A stretch of DNA of 64,000 nucleotides, from positions 7,554,001 through 7,618,000 of the forward strand of contig NC_071671.1 in assembly GCF_028554725.1 (NCBI RefSeq). The letters run 5' to 3'. How positions within the stretch are numbered: position 1 is the first letter of the stretch; every line of letters begins with the position of its first letter. Below, piece after piece: positions 50,901-63,119 of the stretch. The position numbers were made by a program, and so were the translations under genes. Under the pieces are notes generated by a model. That model worked only from the letters and a program-made list of their open reading frames with translations. It was not told the DNA's origin and ran no database searches. This stretch comes from Zeugodacus cucurbitae (Eukaryota; Arthropoda; Insecta; Diptera; Tephritidae).

Positions 50901-53900
50901 TTTTAATTTTGCAAATAAAAATTTTTTCGAACTAAAATGAAATATTTTCTTTGTTTTCCTTTACAGTTGCGCACCTCATCGAAACGCATACGCTCCGATC
51001 AAGAGCAGGAATTGAAAATATTCCGTGAGAATTTGAAACAAGAAATCCGTTTGCTGAAACAAGAAGTCGACTTGCTGCCCAAAGATAAACGTAAGGACGA
51101 GTTCAAGCAGCGTCGTTCCGCCATGGAGCTGGATCATGAGGAGAAGGAGCGTGCCTTCCTCGATTCGCTCAAAGAACGCCATGAATTACTATTGCGACGC
51201 TTAAGCGAAAAGCATCGCGATCATCTTGCCACCATCAATCGGAATTTCCTACAACAAAAGCAAAATGCCATGCGTACACGCGAAGCGTTACTTTGGGAAT
51301 TGGAAGAGAAGCAACTGCACGAACGCCATCAGCTGTCCAAGCGACATGTCAAGGAATTGTGTTTCATGCAACGTCACCAAATGATTGTGCGACACGAAAA
51401 GGAGCTGGATCAGGTGAAGAAGATGTTGCAACGCAAAGAGGAGGATATGATTAAGAAGCAGGCGTTGGAGAAACGTGCGCTGCCCAAGCGTATACGCGCC
51501 GAACGTAAGGCGCGTGATTTGATGTTCCGTGAGTCGTTGCGCATATCCACGAATCTGGATCCAGAGGTGGAGCGAGAACGGCTTAAGAAGGTATGTGTGT
51601 TTTGGAGTTCTTTAATTGAATTTAGAAAAAAATTAATTTTTTTTTTTAATTTACAGTTCCAAGAGCAAGAGAAGAAACGATACACGTTAGAGGAACGCCG
51701 TTTTGAAATTAAACATCAGAAGCAGTTGGAGGAATTGCGTGCTACACGTGAGGGTGCGATAAGGTGAGCATATTTTCGGAAATTGTAGGTTTTGATTTGA
51801 TTAATTGTATGGAAATGGTGAGCGTTGAGATTATACTTAATCTTTAGAGACCTCAATTTAAATTTTGTTTGATAAATATCGGGGAAAATGGCTGGCATTG
51901 AGACCATACTTACTCTTTAGAGAGCAATTTAAATTTGAAAATTGGGATTACTTAGAATTGACTTTTACTCAAGCTAGTGGCCATCCACGCACACGAAGTC
52001 AAAATTAGACTACAGTTGTTGTTGTAGTTAAGGAAATTCTTTTACTGTTCATTTAACATTTCTTGACTTGATAAAAAACCGGATCCAAACCGATTACCCA
52101 ATCTGACTGACATTGAAGGGGAAAAACAAAAAAAGAATATAGAGCGCTACAGAGCTAAAATGATTACAACTGGCTTGTATAAAAGTTTGAAATTGTACTC
52201 TAACCTCGGAGCACTTCGCTATCATACTAGTTTGGGTGCCTGGTCACAGCGGAATTTGCAGGAAACTGCAAGGCTGATGAGCTTGCTAGGCTAGGCACTT
52301 CGGTCTCACTTACAGTGGAATGGAAACAAATAGGAGCGCCGCTGTCCTCTTGCAACCTGCTTCTGGATGAATGGGTCTCAGCCGAACTGAGCAGGCGCTG
52401 GATAGGTTCTTCTGTCGCAAGATCATTCTGGCCCAAAGTAAATCGCAAGAGGTGAGGGGAACTATTTGCCCTAAACAAGGTCAATCTTTCCCAAGTTATA
52501 GGTGTTCTAACTGGCCATTGTCCCATCAGGACTCACGCGGTAAATTTAAAAATGTTACCGGATGCTAGCTGCAAAAGCTGACTAGAAAAATGTGAAGTAG
52601 AATCCTCCCAGCATTTCCTTTTGGAATGTCCCGCCTTTGCGACATCTAGACAAAAAATCCTTGAATCTCACTTTTTTGGGCACCCCCGCCAATTAGCGGG
52701 TATAGAAGTTAAAAACCTCTGCAGATTTGTGGTAGGTTCTAAGCGCTTTGTCGATTCATGAATAAGTGAGGGGGTTGAATTTAACGGCATCACAAAGCAG
52801 TCGCTCTTTATAGTCTAAGGGTTTCCATTTCTAGGGAAACAACCTACGTACCTAACCTAACTCTAACCTCAAAATTTTTTCCATAACTTCAAATAACAGA
52901 GTTATTGTTGTTGCATAAATATAAATACTTATATACAATAGTTCGAACTGACTGAGTTGTGGTTGTCTCTCACTAACTTGAGTAATCGCTCTGAGGTTAG
53001 GTTCGTTATTGTTTATATTAAAATTTTAGTTTATACTTTCAGTGAGCTTTAAATTCTTTTATTTGCATATTTGAAACATTAATTCATGTATTTTTTTCCT
53101 CATCTAACAGAGAACTCGAACAGCTGCAGAATGAGAAACGCAAAGCTTTGGTCGAACACGAACACACCAAACTAACGGATATCGATGAGCGACTAAAGGC
53201 TGAATTGCGTGAATGGAAGGAGCAATTAGTACCTAGAAAACAGGTAAATATTCGTTTAATTTGTTGTTATTGTTTTTTGTTTAACACGAGTTATAAATTT
53301 TTAACACTTTATTTGTTTTTGGTTTTAATGCGTATAAGGCAAGCGACTAAGTTGAGCGCAAGCATTTGTCTCTTAAGTTGAATTTGCAATAATTTTGTAC
53401 ACTATTTTGTGCCGAAGTTGTATTTATAGGTTATTGGTTTAATTTTAATTGTCATAAATTGCGTTGTGTTGTGAGGAATTGTTATACAGTTGAACTTTCC
53501 TAACTCGAATCACCTACAAAAAAAAAACTTCGTGTTAGAAAAACTTTCGAGTTACGAAAGTTAATTTGTATGAAATTTGACTTCTATTGTCAGTTCGAGT
53601 TATTGAGAGCTTCGAGTTATGAAAGTTCAACTGTATTTTTTTTGTGATTTTGTTTGTATAATACACCTACAACTACAATACATAAATACACATACAATTT
53701 TAAGTTTAAACACATACCCCCTTTACGCCTGGACATTGCTTTGTATGTTGTCTACTTGTTGTTTTTGTTGTTTAAGTTTCATATTTTATTTGTTTATTTT
53801 TGTAATTTGCAGTTTCGTGTTATTTGTTGCTTGAATATTGGCATTTTTAATGTGATTTTATGCAAGTTTTAATTTTGTGCCTTATGGCGCTGCTTTGCGC

Positions 53901-56900
53901 TCAACTCAACGCTGTCTCTGTTGCTTTATTTACGGTGGCGTTGTCTGATTTAACTGTTGTTTTATTATTATAATTATTAATTTTGTTATCATTGTTGAAA
54001 ATTTTATTATTCTTGTTAAAATTTTTTATATTATTGGTATATTTTACTGTAACGATTTAATTTAAAATTTGTTTGTGTTGTCGAGTGCGTCAAGCTTGCC
54101 GAAAAGTTGTTTTTTTTTCGAAAACTACATACATATATTGTTTACTAAATACTTTTAAGGTTAAAAACCAAGCGTTACAAAGACTTATCTCTTATTATGT
54201 ATATCCTCTTCTCTTTTAACCGCTACATTTATACATATATGGCTTGAATTTTCGGATATTAATAATGGTATTGAATTTAATACAACCAATTTTCTACTAC
54301 TACTAATCATTATATGCTGATATTGCATGCAAACCTGCCAAAAAAATGCCAAAAACAAAAATTAAATTCTTTAAAAATCAAAACTCAAAAATAAATCTCT
54401 AAAAAAACATACATAACCTCCATATGGGGCATGGGAATATTCTGCTGTTTATGCTTTGGCGTTGGTACTGCTTTCCAAAAACAAAAAACGAAACAAAAAT
54501 CGTCTATAGAAACTCATCGATACGCTCAATGAAATGTCCGCGCGTTTTGAGCAAAAACATGGTCCTATACCCGAACGCGTGCCATACACGCTGCAAGATA
54601 TTGAGGTGCCACTACAGTTGCGTGGTTTCTTCAATGATGCACCACGCACGCTACCGCGTGGGCTTTTCCTCAACGACAATCAAATGTTGCGTTCACGCAC
54701 CTATTTTACGCTCTCATCGGATCCGCGTGCCAAATTCACCGGCTCAACACCGGATCTGAGCCGCAGCATGCCGACCACACCGATTTTCCGCAAATTTGCG
54801 CAAACTAAAATGCGCAGCGATAGCTTAGCGCTGGAGCGAGCGCCGCCGAAATTGCGTGAGGAATGTCTAACAGAGGATATTGTTGAGTTGCGTCAGGCGC
54901 ATGGCGTGCTTACGCCACATTTTGCCTCCGCTGCCGCAGCGGCCGCCTCAGCTGCAAATAATGCTGCACCAGCAAAAACAACAACAGCACCAACACCGCC
55001 ACCAACAATCGATAATATTGATACGCCCACTGATGCTGCTGGCCAATTGAAGGCAATTAATGTGCAAACACCTACGCTCGGCATCAGTCGTCAAGTGGAT
55101 ACAGAGCGGCCGACGCTAACGACTTTCCGCAACACAATGCCAACGGCGCAACACAGTCAAAATGCGAGTGCAACAAAAAAATATGTGGCGCCACTGCGTG
55201 ATATTGATATTGTGAATGGTCGCTTTAGCAACAGAGATGAGCCGGCGTCACCACCAACTCCAACATCTCCCACAACACCAACGAATAATGAACCCGAATT
55301 GCGTCAACAAGCGCAAAATCTACTCTATTCCTCATCGTTTGCCATTAAGCGACCCTCACTCTATGGCAGCGGTCGCTCCTCACTGGGCAGTTCCCAGTCA
55401 CTCTACGACATTTACGAGGGTACAACACGTTTAACGTACAACAACAACAACGCGCATGCAGCGCCACTGCCACCACCGCCGCCGCGTGCCATCAGTTTGG
55501 TGGGCAAGCAGGCGGCGTCTGCGCTGCTCGACAGCATTGAACCGTCCTTGCGTGCCTCGATCAAGTTGAACAGTGTGCAGGAGCTGCATAGCCTGGGTGC
55601 TGATGATGATGAGAACGAGGTGAAATACACGTTACCGCGTATTGGCACAATCGATAGGAAATCGAAGAAAACTAAAGCACCCAGTCCGTTGGAAGAGGAT
55701 TCAATGGCTTAGTGGAGAAGAAGAAGCAGAAAATAAGAAGTATTCGCGAAGACACTTGCAATTAATTAACAAATAAGAAGAAGCGAAATATGCAAATGAA
55801 ATTCATAACTGTAAATCTTAAGGCCATTTAATGTTGAGCAAACGTTGTAAAGAAAAAAACGTGATTTCTAATTACGCAAAGGGTTTACAAGTGTACTATA
55901 CATATATCACTCCAACTACAACTACAACTACTTACATCGTATATATCGTGCATATACATACATACATACATATATTCATGCTTTAAATAATAGCTTTATC
56001 AAAAAAGAAAAAAAAAGAAAAAACATCGTTGATCCTACATATGTGTTGGCACTAACTTATTATTCGTATTGTTTCGTTTTGTTCATCGTATTTTTGTTTT
56101 GTTTCCACTCCTTTTCATCGAACCATCCTACGGCACTCACATACATACATACATAGCTGAAAGTATGTATGTTGGCCACTAACCGTTTTAACTGTGTATA
56201 AATGTGTGTGTTGTTGTGATTGAAAAGACACTACACTATGCAACAAAGAAGAAATAAAATTTATTCAAAAATATTTTTTTTTTGTTACATAGTGTTAATT
56301 GTCTTATGAGAATGGTTGCCATAATGTTTTTTGCTGTTGAATTAAATGCCAAAACTTCTTTTTGCGTAAAGCAAAACACAAAAAAAAACATTCCAAAAAA
56401 TATGTTTTTGTATAAAAATATAGCTAAAATGAGAACTATTCGGGACACGCCTGCATAATGATTTATAAAAATATAAAATATACATAAATGCATTTCTTTA
56501 TTCAAAAATATGTTTATTGTATAAAAATTTGAAATACTACGAGTTTAAGTAAGCACTGATAGCTTACAACGTTTAAAAGTATGCTGAAAATGTTGAACTT
56601 TCGAAAAATATAAAATTTAGCAGCATAAATTTTTGAAAATATTTATTGTCAGCACAATCCTGTAGTCAATCTTTAAAATACCGACACTAGACTATGAATT
56701 GCGCCTAAAAGCTGCTACATAAAATTTTCTAAATATTTGTAATAAAGCCTAAGAGTTGTTTCATTTAATTTGAAAAGCTTTTTTGAACACATTTCCATCA
56801 CCACGAGTGCTTCATAGTTGCCATATTTGCATAATTACAGTGCCGCATACATTTGAGCACATTCATAAAATGTGGTTATTTGTATGTAGCGCCTGAAAGA

Positions 56901-59362
56901 TGCCATATTTCTTTGAAAGAGTTATTCATAAGCAGCAGTAAGCGGAATAATTTATTTTGTTGTTGTCCAATTTAGGTTAATCTATTTTTCGTAGAAAGCG
57001 ATTTTTGAAAATAGTCTTGCCTACATTAAGGCGTACTAAATATTTTTTCAGTTAATGAAATATCAGTTGAAAAAAAATATATTACATTGTTCAGTACAAA
57101 TAGTAATAAAATAACAATAAAATAAATTGTTGTAAAAAATACAAAAAAAAAATATTTTGAGAAAAGTTACAAAAATAATTTAAAAAAATAATGAAAAAAA
57201 TAAAAATTATTTCATATTAAAAAAATAATAATAATCAATAATATGCAGGAGCAAATCTGTTGTAATAATTCACACAAGTTTACTGCTATTTTTTCCTTTT
57301 TTTTTGACAAAAAATAAGGTTGATTATAAAATATTGTATACTTTTAGGCGCTAAATCAGTTTTTTTTTTATATTTTAATGAGGGGAAATTAAATTAAATT
57401 AAATTTAAATCTTCCGCCTCTAATATTTCATTATATTGAGAGAAATACAATTTTTGTAGCATACCTTTAGGCGCTTATACTTTATTCTATATTTCAAATA
57501 GTTTGTGCAGTCGTTGAATCATTGGAACTTGTGAGAAATCGATGCATTTTACATAACTCAATTCCAATAGTCTCTTAAAGCTTTTCAAAATTCTTAGTTA
57601 ATTTTTTTTTTCAAAACAAATAATTTTCTAAAAAAGTTGGAACTTTAAAAAAATTTAGAAAATAAAATTTTTAAAAAATAATTTTTGGTATTAAAAAAAC
57701 AGAATCTGTTTCTAAAATTTTCTGAATTTTCATTTTTCTAAACAAAGTTTTTATCAACAAAAAAATTCCAAAAAAAAATATTTTTCAACAAAAAAATTCC
57801 AAACACTTTTTTTTTCAACAAAAAATTCCAAAAACTTTTTTTTTCAACAAAAAATTCCAAAAAAAAAATTTTTTTCAAGAAAAATTATTATTTTTACCAT
57901 AATTTTTTTTTCCTAAAAAGAAAAAATAATAAATTTTTCAACAAAAAATTTCGAAAAAAAAATTTTTTCAACAACGAATTTCCAAAAAAAAATTTTTCAA
58001 TAAAAATTTTCCAAAAAATAATTTTTTTAACAAAAATTTTCCAATTTAATTTTTCAAAAATTAGTATTTTTTCCATAATTTTTTTTTTCCTATAAATTAT
58101 TTTTTTTCAACAACGAATTTCCAAAAAAAAAAATTGTTTCAATAAAAATTTTCCAAAAAAAAATTTATTTAACAAAAATTTTCCAAATTAATTTTTTTTT
58201 TCAAAATCAGTATTTTTTCCAAAATTTTTTTTTCCTATAAATAATTTTTTTTTCTAAAAACATTTTTGTTTTCATATAAAGTGATGTATGTATGTTATTC
58301 ATTTCGTTGCCATAAAAATCTTGCCAAAGTTTTGCTGCAGCTGCAAATAAGCGCTGCTTTTAATAAAAACTAATTAAATATATATACACTTTAATTAGTA
58401 TTAGTGTAGCATTTACAAATGAAATTTTCGATGCACTTATATTTGAAAAGAAAAAAAATTAAAATAAAAATACACACGCGTGAGTTATTAATATTAAAAA
58501 TATATATTTTTTCATACTAACAAAAAATAATTACACGCATCGCATAAATGCCAGCAAGCAAGCAAATGAGTAATGCCAAATATTTTACAAGTTATTAGCA
58601 CCAATATAAAAAAATTAATTGCAAGCAATATCAAAAAAATCAAAAAAAATTAATTTTAGGGAGGTTTGAATGTGGCACTGCGTACATGCATGGAGAGGGT
58701 AGGTGTTTGTTGACAAAAAATGTGCGCTTATTTTACTAATATATATATATATAATTATTTTTTATAATTAAAAAAAATCGAAAACAAAAATCCAGTGAAA
58801 AAATACAATTAACAAAAAAAAAACAAAAAGTGGCTTAGCTTTATGTCTTAACATTTCACTTCGCTTAATATAATTTAACAATATATCATTTATATATAAT
58901 ATACTCGTTTATACATATGTAGTAAGGCATACATGCATTATGTAAATAGCAAGACTACATAATTTATAAAATAATTTATAATTTTTTTGTAATTTTTTTT
59001 CTCTCTTCTTCCGTACCCACTCATCTTCCACTATCACTACTTTCCCCCAAACTATCGTTTCAACTAAACCGCAATGTACTACATAACCTCGCTATTTTAA
59101 AATCCCGTAATAATCATTTTCGTATATCTGTTGTTGTTGTTGCTGTTGTACCATTTGTTGTGTCACGTTTATGTTCTTTATATCCATTTGATTTGAATTT
59201 CATTTAAATTAGCGGCTGGAGGAGACATTCGCACAGCAATTGGACGAAATGGAATCGTTGTATGGCGGCGCATTGGTCGTGTCCATGCCGTCAGACACCT
59301 TGCAGCGTGATCACTTTACCGGTTCCACGCGCAGTAGTCTGTCGTCCTACTCGGAGGGTTGA
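44923..59362 (+). CDS. slik: Ste20-like kinase Slik (SLK/LOK family), short C-terminal isoform
   Basis: Eleven coding exons: 44923-45246, 45364-45562, 45641-45951, 46029-46169, 48445-48520, 48640-48968, 49035-50876, 50967-51590, 51657-51763, 53111-53243 and 59213-59362. The frame is continuous, 4236 nt, 1411 residues. The kinase domain starts near residue 38: P-loop GDGAFGKVY, Lys66 in AAK, HRDLKAGN with Asp158, DFG at Asp176, and the GCK-type TFIGTPYWMAPE. A long acidic/Ser/Thr/Gln linker with poly-Q follows, then a PKK coiled-coil region rich in Lys, Glu and Arg (exons 7-10). The last exon ends ...SSLSSYSEG. By family, Slik is a cortical Ser/Thr kinase that phosphorylates moesin and affects growth. 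ATG at 44923 fits the conserved N-terminus MSFINNLKKVFHLGGGEAKK. Several AATAAA signals follow, for example 60244-60249. Confidence 0.95.
47560..47810. repeat. AT-rich tandem repeat in a slik intron
   Basis: Alternating copies of TTTTAATTAAATATTATTAC and ATTAAATATTATTAAAAAA, about four rounds. The surrounding 46.6-48.4 kb is almost pure A+T. Confidence 0.65.
52190..52868 (+). mobile_element. LINE 3' fragment (RNase H domain and C-terminus) in a slik intron
   Basis: Plus-strand translation gives the RNase H motif VPGHSGI (about 52232-52252), then after a one-base frameshift GNCKADELARLGTS. Further down come the LLLDEWVSAELSRRW region, a GHCP...H segment and HFLLECPAFATSRQ, as in I/LOA-type non-LTR retrotransposons. 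It ends in a CCTAACCTAACTCTAACC tail. Reading frame broken; sits between slik exons at 51763 and 53111. Confidence 0.8.
53487..53633. mobile_element. pogo-like MITE, 147 bp
   Basis: Termini CAGTTGAACTTTC...GAAAGTTCAACTG with TA on both sides (53485-53486, 53634-53635). The interior repeats the TTCGAGTTA motif of the 416-bp element at 5073. Located in the slik intron after exon 10. Confidence 0.8.
54510..55712 (+). CDS. slik: Alternative last exon of slik (long isoform C-terminus, about 400 residues)
   Basis: After a CTATAG acceptor the frame reads KLIDTLNEMSARFEQKHG and stays open to TAG at 55710-55712: 400 residues in the same phase (0) as the end of slik exon 10 (RKQ). Spliced to exon 10 it gives a 1762-residue protein and replaces the short RLEETFAQQLDEM exon at 59213. 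The region starts as coiled coil, then is low complexity: an Ala run, Pro/Thr repeats and a PLPPPPPRA proline motif that could bind SH3 or EVH1 domains. An AATAAA lies at 56253-56258. Codon use and frame length show it is coding. I saw no independent promoter, and the upstream TAG in frame argues against a separate start much before 54534. Confidence 0.8.
   Translation, partial: KLIDTLNEMSARFEQKHGPIPERVPYTLQDIEVPLQLRGFFNDAPRTLPRGLFLNDNQMLRSRTYFTLSSDPRAKFTGSTPDLSRSMPTTPIFRKFAQTKMRSDSLALERAPPKLREECLTEDIVELRQAHGVLTPHFASAAAAAASAANNAAPAKTTTAPTPPPTIDNIDTPTDAAGQLKAINVQTPTLGISRQVDTERPTLTTFRNTMPTAQHSQNASATKKYVAPLRDIDIVNGRFSNRDEPASPPTPTSPTTPTNNEPELRQQAQNLLYSSSFAIKRPSLYGSGRSSLGSSQSLYDIYEGTTRLTYNNNNAHAAPLPPPPPRAISLVGKQAASALLDSIEPSLRASIKLNSVQELHSLGADDDENEVKYTLPRIGTIDRKSKKTKAPSPLEEDSMA
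56253..56258 (+). promoter_or_regulatory. Poly(A) signal for the slik long isoform
   Basis: AATAAA about 540 bases after the stop codon of the long terminal exon; supports a complete 3' end here, ahead of the short terminal exon. Confidence 0.5.
57740..58260. repeat. Minisatellite of about 30-45 bp unit
   Basis: Repeated TTTTTCAACAAAAAATTCC / AAAAATTTTTCAA blocks in the intron before the short slik terminal exon. Confidence 0.7.
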
Positions 59363-59369
59363 GCGCGGC

Positions 59370-59391
59370 ACACACACACACACACACACAC
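59370..59391. repeat. (CA)n microsatellite
   Basis: Run of about 11 CA units eight bases after the slik short-isoform stop codon, in its 3' UTR. Confidence 0.8.
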
Positions 59392-60315
59392 TGTTGACTA
59401 AGAAATATTATTAAAAAGAGAGGAGTAAATAAAAAAATATACATACATACATTATATATATATACATAAACATATTTAACGCAGTAAATAAATATGAATA
59501 TAAACGCGTATGAAATTTACAAAAAAAAAAAATTATAGTAATTTGAATCCAAAAAATACCGAAAAAAAAACAATAAATTACGAAATATAAGTGAAATTAC
59601 ATAAAAAAGAAAATATAAAAATTAAATAAAAAATTAATTTAAAAATAAAAAATTAAATTAAAAATATAAAAAAAAAAATTAAAAATGAAAAAAATTAAAT
59701 TAAAAATAAAACAATTTAAATTAAAAAAAAAATAAAATTAAATTAAAAATAAAAAGAATTAAATTTAAAAATAAAACAATTAAATTAAAAATAAAACAAT
59801 TAAATATAAAAATAAAAAATTATATTAAATCGAGCAATTAAAAAAAAATGTTAAGCGTATGAAACCGTAGTAGAAAAGCATGCAAAGTTTAAACAGTTAG
59901 TCTGTCGAACAGAATGGCTAAGTAATTTTAAATATACACATACATATATACATATATAAAAGCATAATTTTTTAGTTTAATATTATCTGCTTATGTATCC
60001 TAGTTCTACTTAATTATTACTATTATTAAAATTATTATTATTATTATATTATTATTACATTATTATTATATTGTGTGCGCCTAGCCAGTTTCACGTTGTC
60101 TACTGCGCGCTTAAATATATTATTACACACATACATGCCTACTATCTACCTACCTAGCTACCCAACCTCCCCTTATTATACCACTATTATTATTATACAA
60201 CTTTACTTCCATTAATAATGTAAATATATATAAGCCTTCAAAAATAAATGATCCAATATTGTAATAGATCGTTAGAAATGCGTTTTTTAATACTACCAAT
60301 TAAAAAATATATATA

Positions 60316-60470
60316 CAAGGTGTGTTCAAAAAATAACGGGAATTTTCGAAAACACTTCTCAAACTCGATTTTGAGATAACATTTTTCTTTATTAGCCATT
60401 TCTCGTATGCTTGTAAAATGACGACCCTTTAAGGTTCTCGTTTATATTTTGGAAATAGGAAAAAGTCACC
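60316..60470 (+). mobile_element. Truncated mariner-like element
   Basis: Begins CAAGGTGTGTTCAAAAAATA after TA, then ACGGGAATTTTCG. It shares CTCAAACTCGATTTT and CCTTTAAGGTTCTC segments with the element at 22478. The second end is missing. Confidence 0.65.
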
Positions 60471-60565
60471 AATTTGTTTATAATCTCAAAATTCCAACGG
60501 TTTAAATAATTTCCTTACCATTATGGAAGCTCTGAAAAATTCAAGAGCCATTTAAACTCAATTTG

Positions 60566-61760
60566 AACAAGTAAGGAAGCGCTAAGTTCGGGTGTAACCG
60601 AACATTTTATACTCTCGCAATTTATTTATTTAACTTTATTTATATTATATAATACACAATTTGACCCACTTATTCGTCATATATATTGTATAAAGTCCAT
60701 TGAAAGTTGGAAACCATAATATTAGGTTAGAAGCACCGAGGTCCTCGTGTTCGATATATGGGGCCTTAAAAGCCTATGGTCCGATTTCGGCGATTTTTAG
60801 AATGGGGCTGCCACACTATTAACATAGTATTTGTGTAAAGTTATGCATCGATATCTTCACTAGCGCTTAACTTATATATTGTAAAGTAAACGATTCAGAT
60901 CTTCAAAGTTCTGATATATAGGAAGTAGACGTGGTTGTAAAGCGATTTGGCCTATTTCCACAAGATATCATTGGGATGTAAGGAAACTATTACAAACCAA
61001 GTTTCATTGAAATCGGTCGAGTAGTTCCTGAGATATGGTTTTTGACCCATAAGTGGGCGACGCCACGTCCATTTTCCATTTTGTAAAAAAATCTGAGTGC
61101 AGCTTCCATCTGCCATTTCTTATGTGAAATTTAGTGTTTCTGACGTTTTTCCTTATTGAGTTAACCCACTTTTAGTAATTTTCAACCTAACTTTTGTATG
61201 GGAGGTGGGCGTGGTTATGAACCGATTTCTTTCATTTTTGGACTGTATTAGGAAGTGGCTAAGAAAAACGACTGCAGAAAGTTTGGTTTATATAGCTCTA
61301 TTGGTTTGCGAGATATGTACAAAAAACTTAGTAGGGGGCGGGGCCACGCCCACTTACCCAAAAAAATTACATCCAAATATGCCCCTTCATAGTGCGATCC
61401 TTCATACCAAATTTTATTTCCATAGCTTTATTTATGACTTAGTTATGGCACTTTATGTATTTTCGGTTTTCGCCATTTTGTGGGCGTGGCAGTTGTCCGA
61501 TTTTGCTCATTTTCGAAAGCAACCCTCTCATGGTCCCAAGGAACATGTGTGCCAAGTTTCATCAAGATATATTAATTTTTACTCAAGTTACAGCTTGTAC
61601 AGACGGACGGACGGACGGACAGACAGACATTCGGATTTGAACTCCACTCTTCACCCTGATCACTTTGGTATATATAACTCGTTTAGTTTTGGGTGTTACA
61701 AACAACCGTTATGTGAACAAAACTATAATACTCTCTTTAGCAACATTTGTTGAGTATAAA
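60566..61760 (+). mobile_element. Unclassified 1.1-kb dispersed repeat, copy B
   Basis: Inverted relative to copy A (6494-7602). Starts AACAAGTAAGGAAGCGCTAA, then the hairpin GTTCGGGTGTAACCGAAC and TTTTATACTCTCGCAA. It ends near TTTGTTGAGTATAAAAA, a decayed mirror of that end. It contains a GACGGACGGACGGAC run and an open frame of about 180 codons (61205-61753) that is partly shared with copy A. Confidence 0.7.
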
Positions 61761-62339
61761 AACCTCTTCCATACCAAAAACTCTGTTATCTCGGACCGAG
61801 ACAGATGATTCCGGTGTGCTTTCATTTCTCTCGATCTAAATATTTTAATAGTAAATTAGTAGAGGGATTATGGTACTTTGTTATATCTGCGGGACTAATG
61901 TTCAACATTTGTGGAAACTTCCTCTCGTAAAGATCACTTTGGACAACCTATGTAATGTCTTCTTCTACATACATATATACATAGCTTGTAGTGAACGTTA
62001 GGCTGAGATGGATTCGTGTATGGATCCATTGGAACTTCTGAAGATGACGAAGGTGTAAAAGATGTTTCATTTCAACCTGCCAAAAGCAGGACAGTCGCAA
62101 TGTTAATGCTTTTACTTATCATTACTCCCATGGTATGTCGAATAATTTGACGACACCTAAGATCTTAGTGGTAAATGCTCGGTGTTGACTCCACTTAATA
62201 TTAAAATCCATTTTAACTACTAGAACGTATTCGTTTTCACGTTCAGTAGACCTTCTACACCACCGGAGAGGAATTTTGGACTGTGCGACTTGAGTTGACT
62301 TTCCAGTAATTATTGCTGTAAGAAAGTTTTAAAGAACCC

Positions 62340-63110
62340 GAAGGGTTTTGGGCAATTGCTGGTGCATGCGGATGATATCGATCTCTATTGGCTGTAACAA
62401 GTACATACATTGTTAGTTCTGCTTTCTCCAAGCTTCACAAAGAAGTGAACAAAATGGGTCTGATGGTGAATGAGGACACAATACTAAATATCTCCTGTCA
62501 TCAAACAAACAGTCATCGCATTAGCGTCTTGCATCGCACGTCATTGTTGACAGTCATAACTTTGAAGTTGTGGATAATTTCGTATATCTGGGAACCAGTG
62601 TAGAAGCCATAACAATGTAAGCCTGGAAATCCAACGCAGAATCATTCTTGCCAACAGGTGATACTTAAGACTGTGTAGGCAATTGAAAAGTAAAGTCCTC
62701 TCTCGCCGAACCAAAATCAAAGTCTACAAGCCCCTCTTCATTTCCGTCCTACTTTATGGTGAAGAAGCGTGTATGATATCGACATCCGATGAGACGGCAC
62801 TAGGAACTTTCGAGAGAAAGGTTTTGCGGAAGATATATGGACCTTGGCAATGGCGAATTCCGCAGATGATGGAATGGTGAGCTGTACAAGTTATACGACA
62901 ACATTGACATGGTTCAGCGAATAAAAAGAGAGCGTTTGCGCTGGCTAGGTCATGTTGTTCGAATGAACGAAAGCGCTCCAGCTTTGAAAGTGTTCGATTT
63001 AATACCAGGTGGGGGAAGCCTAGGAAGACCTCCATTCCGTAGGAAGGATCAGGTGGAGAACGACCTGGTTTCGCTTGGTATTTCCAATTCGTAGACAGTC
63101 AGGTCTACAT
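62340..63110 (+). mobile_element. Broken non-LTR retrotransposon reverse transcriptase (C-terminal part)
   Basis: The catalytic motif appears as HADDID (62365-62382; normally [YF]ADD). It is followed in shifting frames by KLHKEVNKMGLMVNEDT, LKSKVLSRRTKIKVYKPLF, LLYGEEACMIS, FERKVLRKIYGPW and LRWLGHVVRMNESAPALKV. Stops and frameshifts show it is dead. This tail is typical of insect LINE polyproteins; the clade cannot be settled by eye. Confidence 0.8.
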
Positions 63111-63119
63111 AAGCCGTAT

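Noticed and set aside
61205..61753. 182-codon open frame as a host gene
   Set aside because: Lies inside a dispersed repeat with another copy in the window; treated as repeat sequence, with the shared frame noted as a finding.
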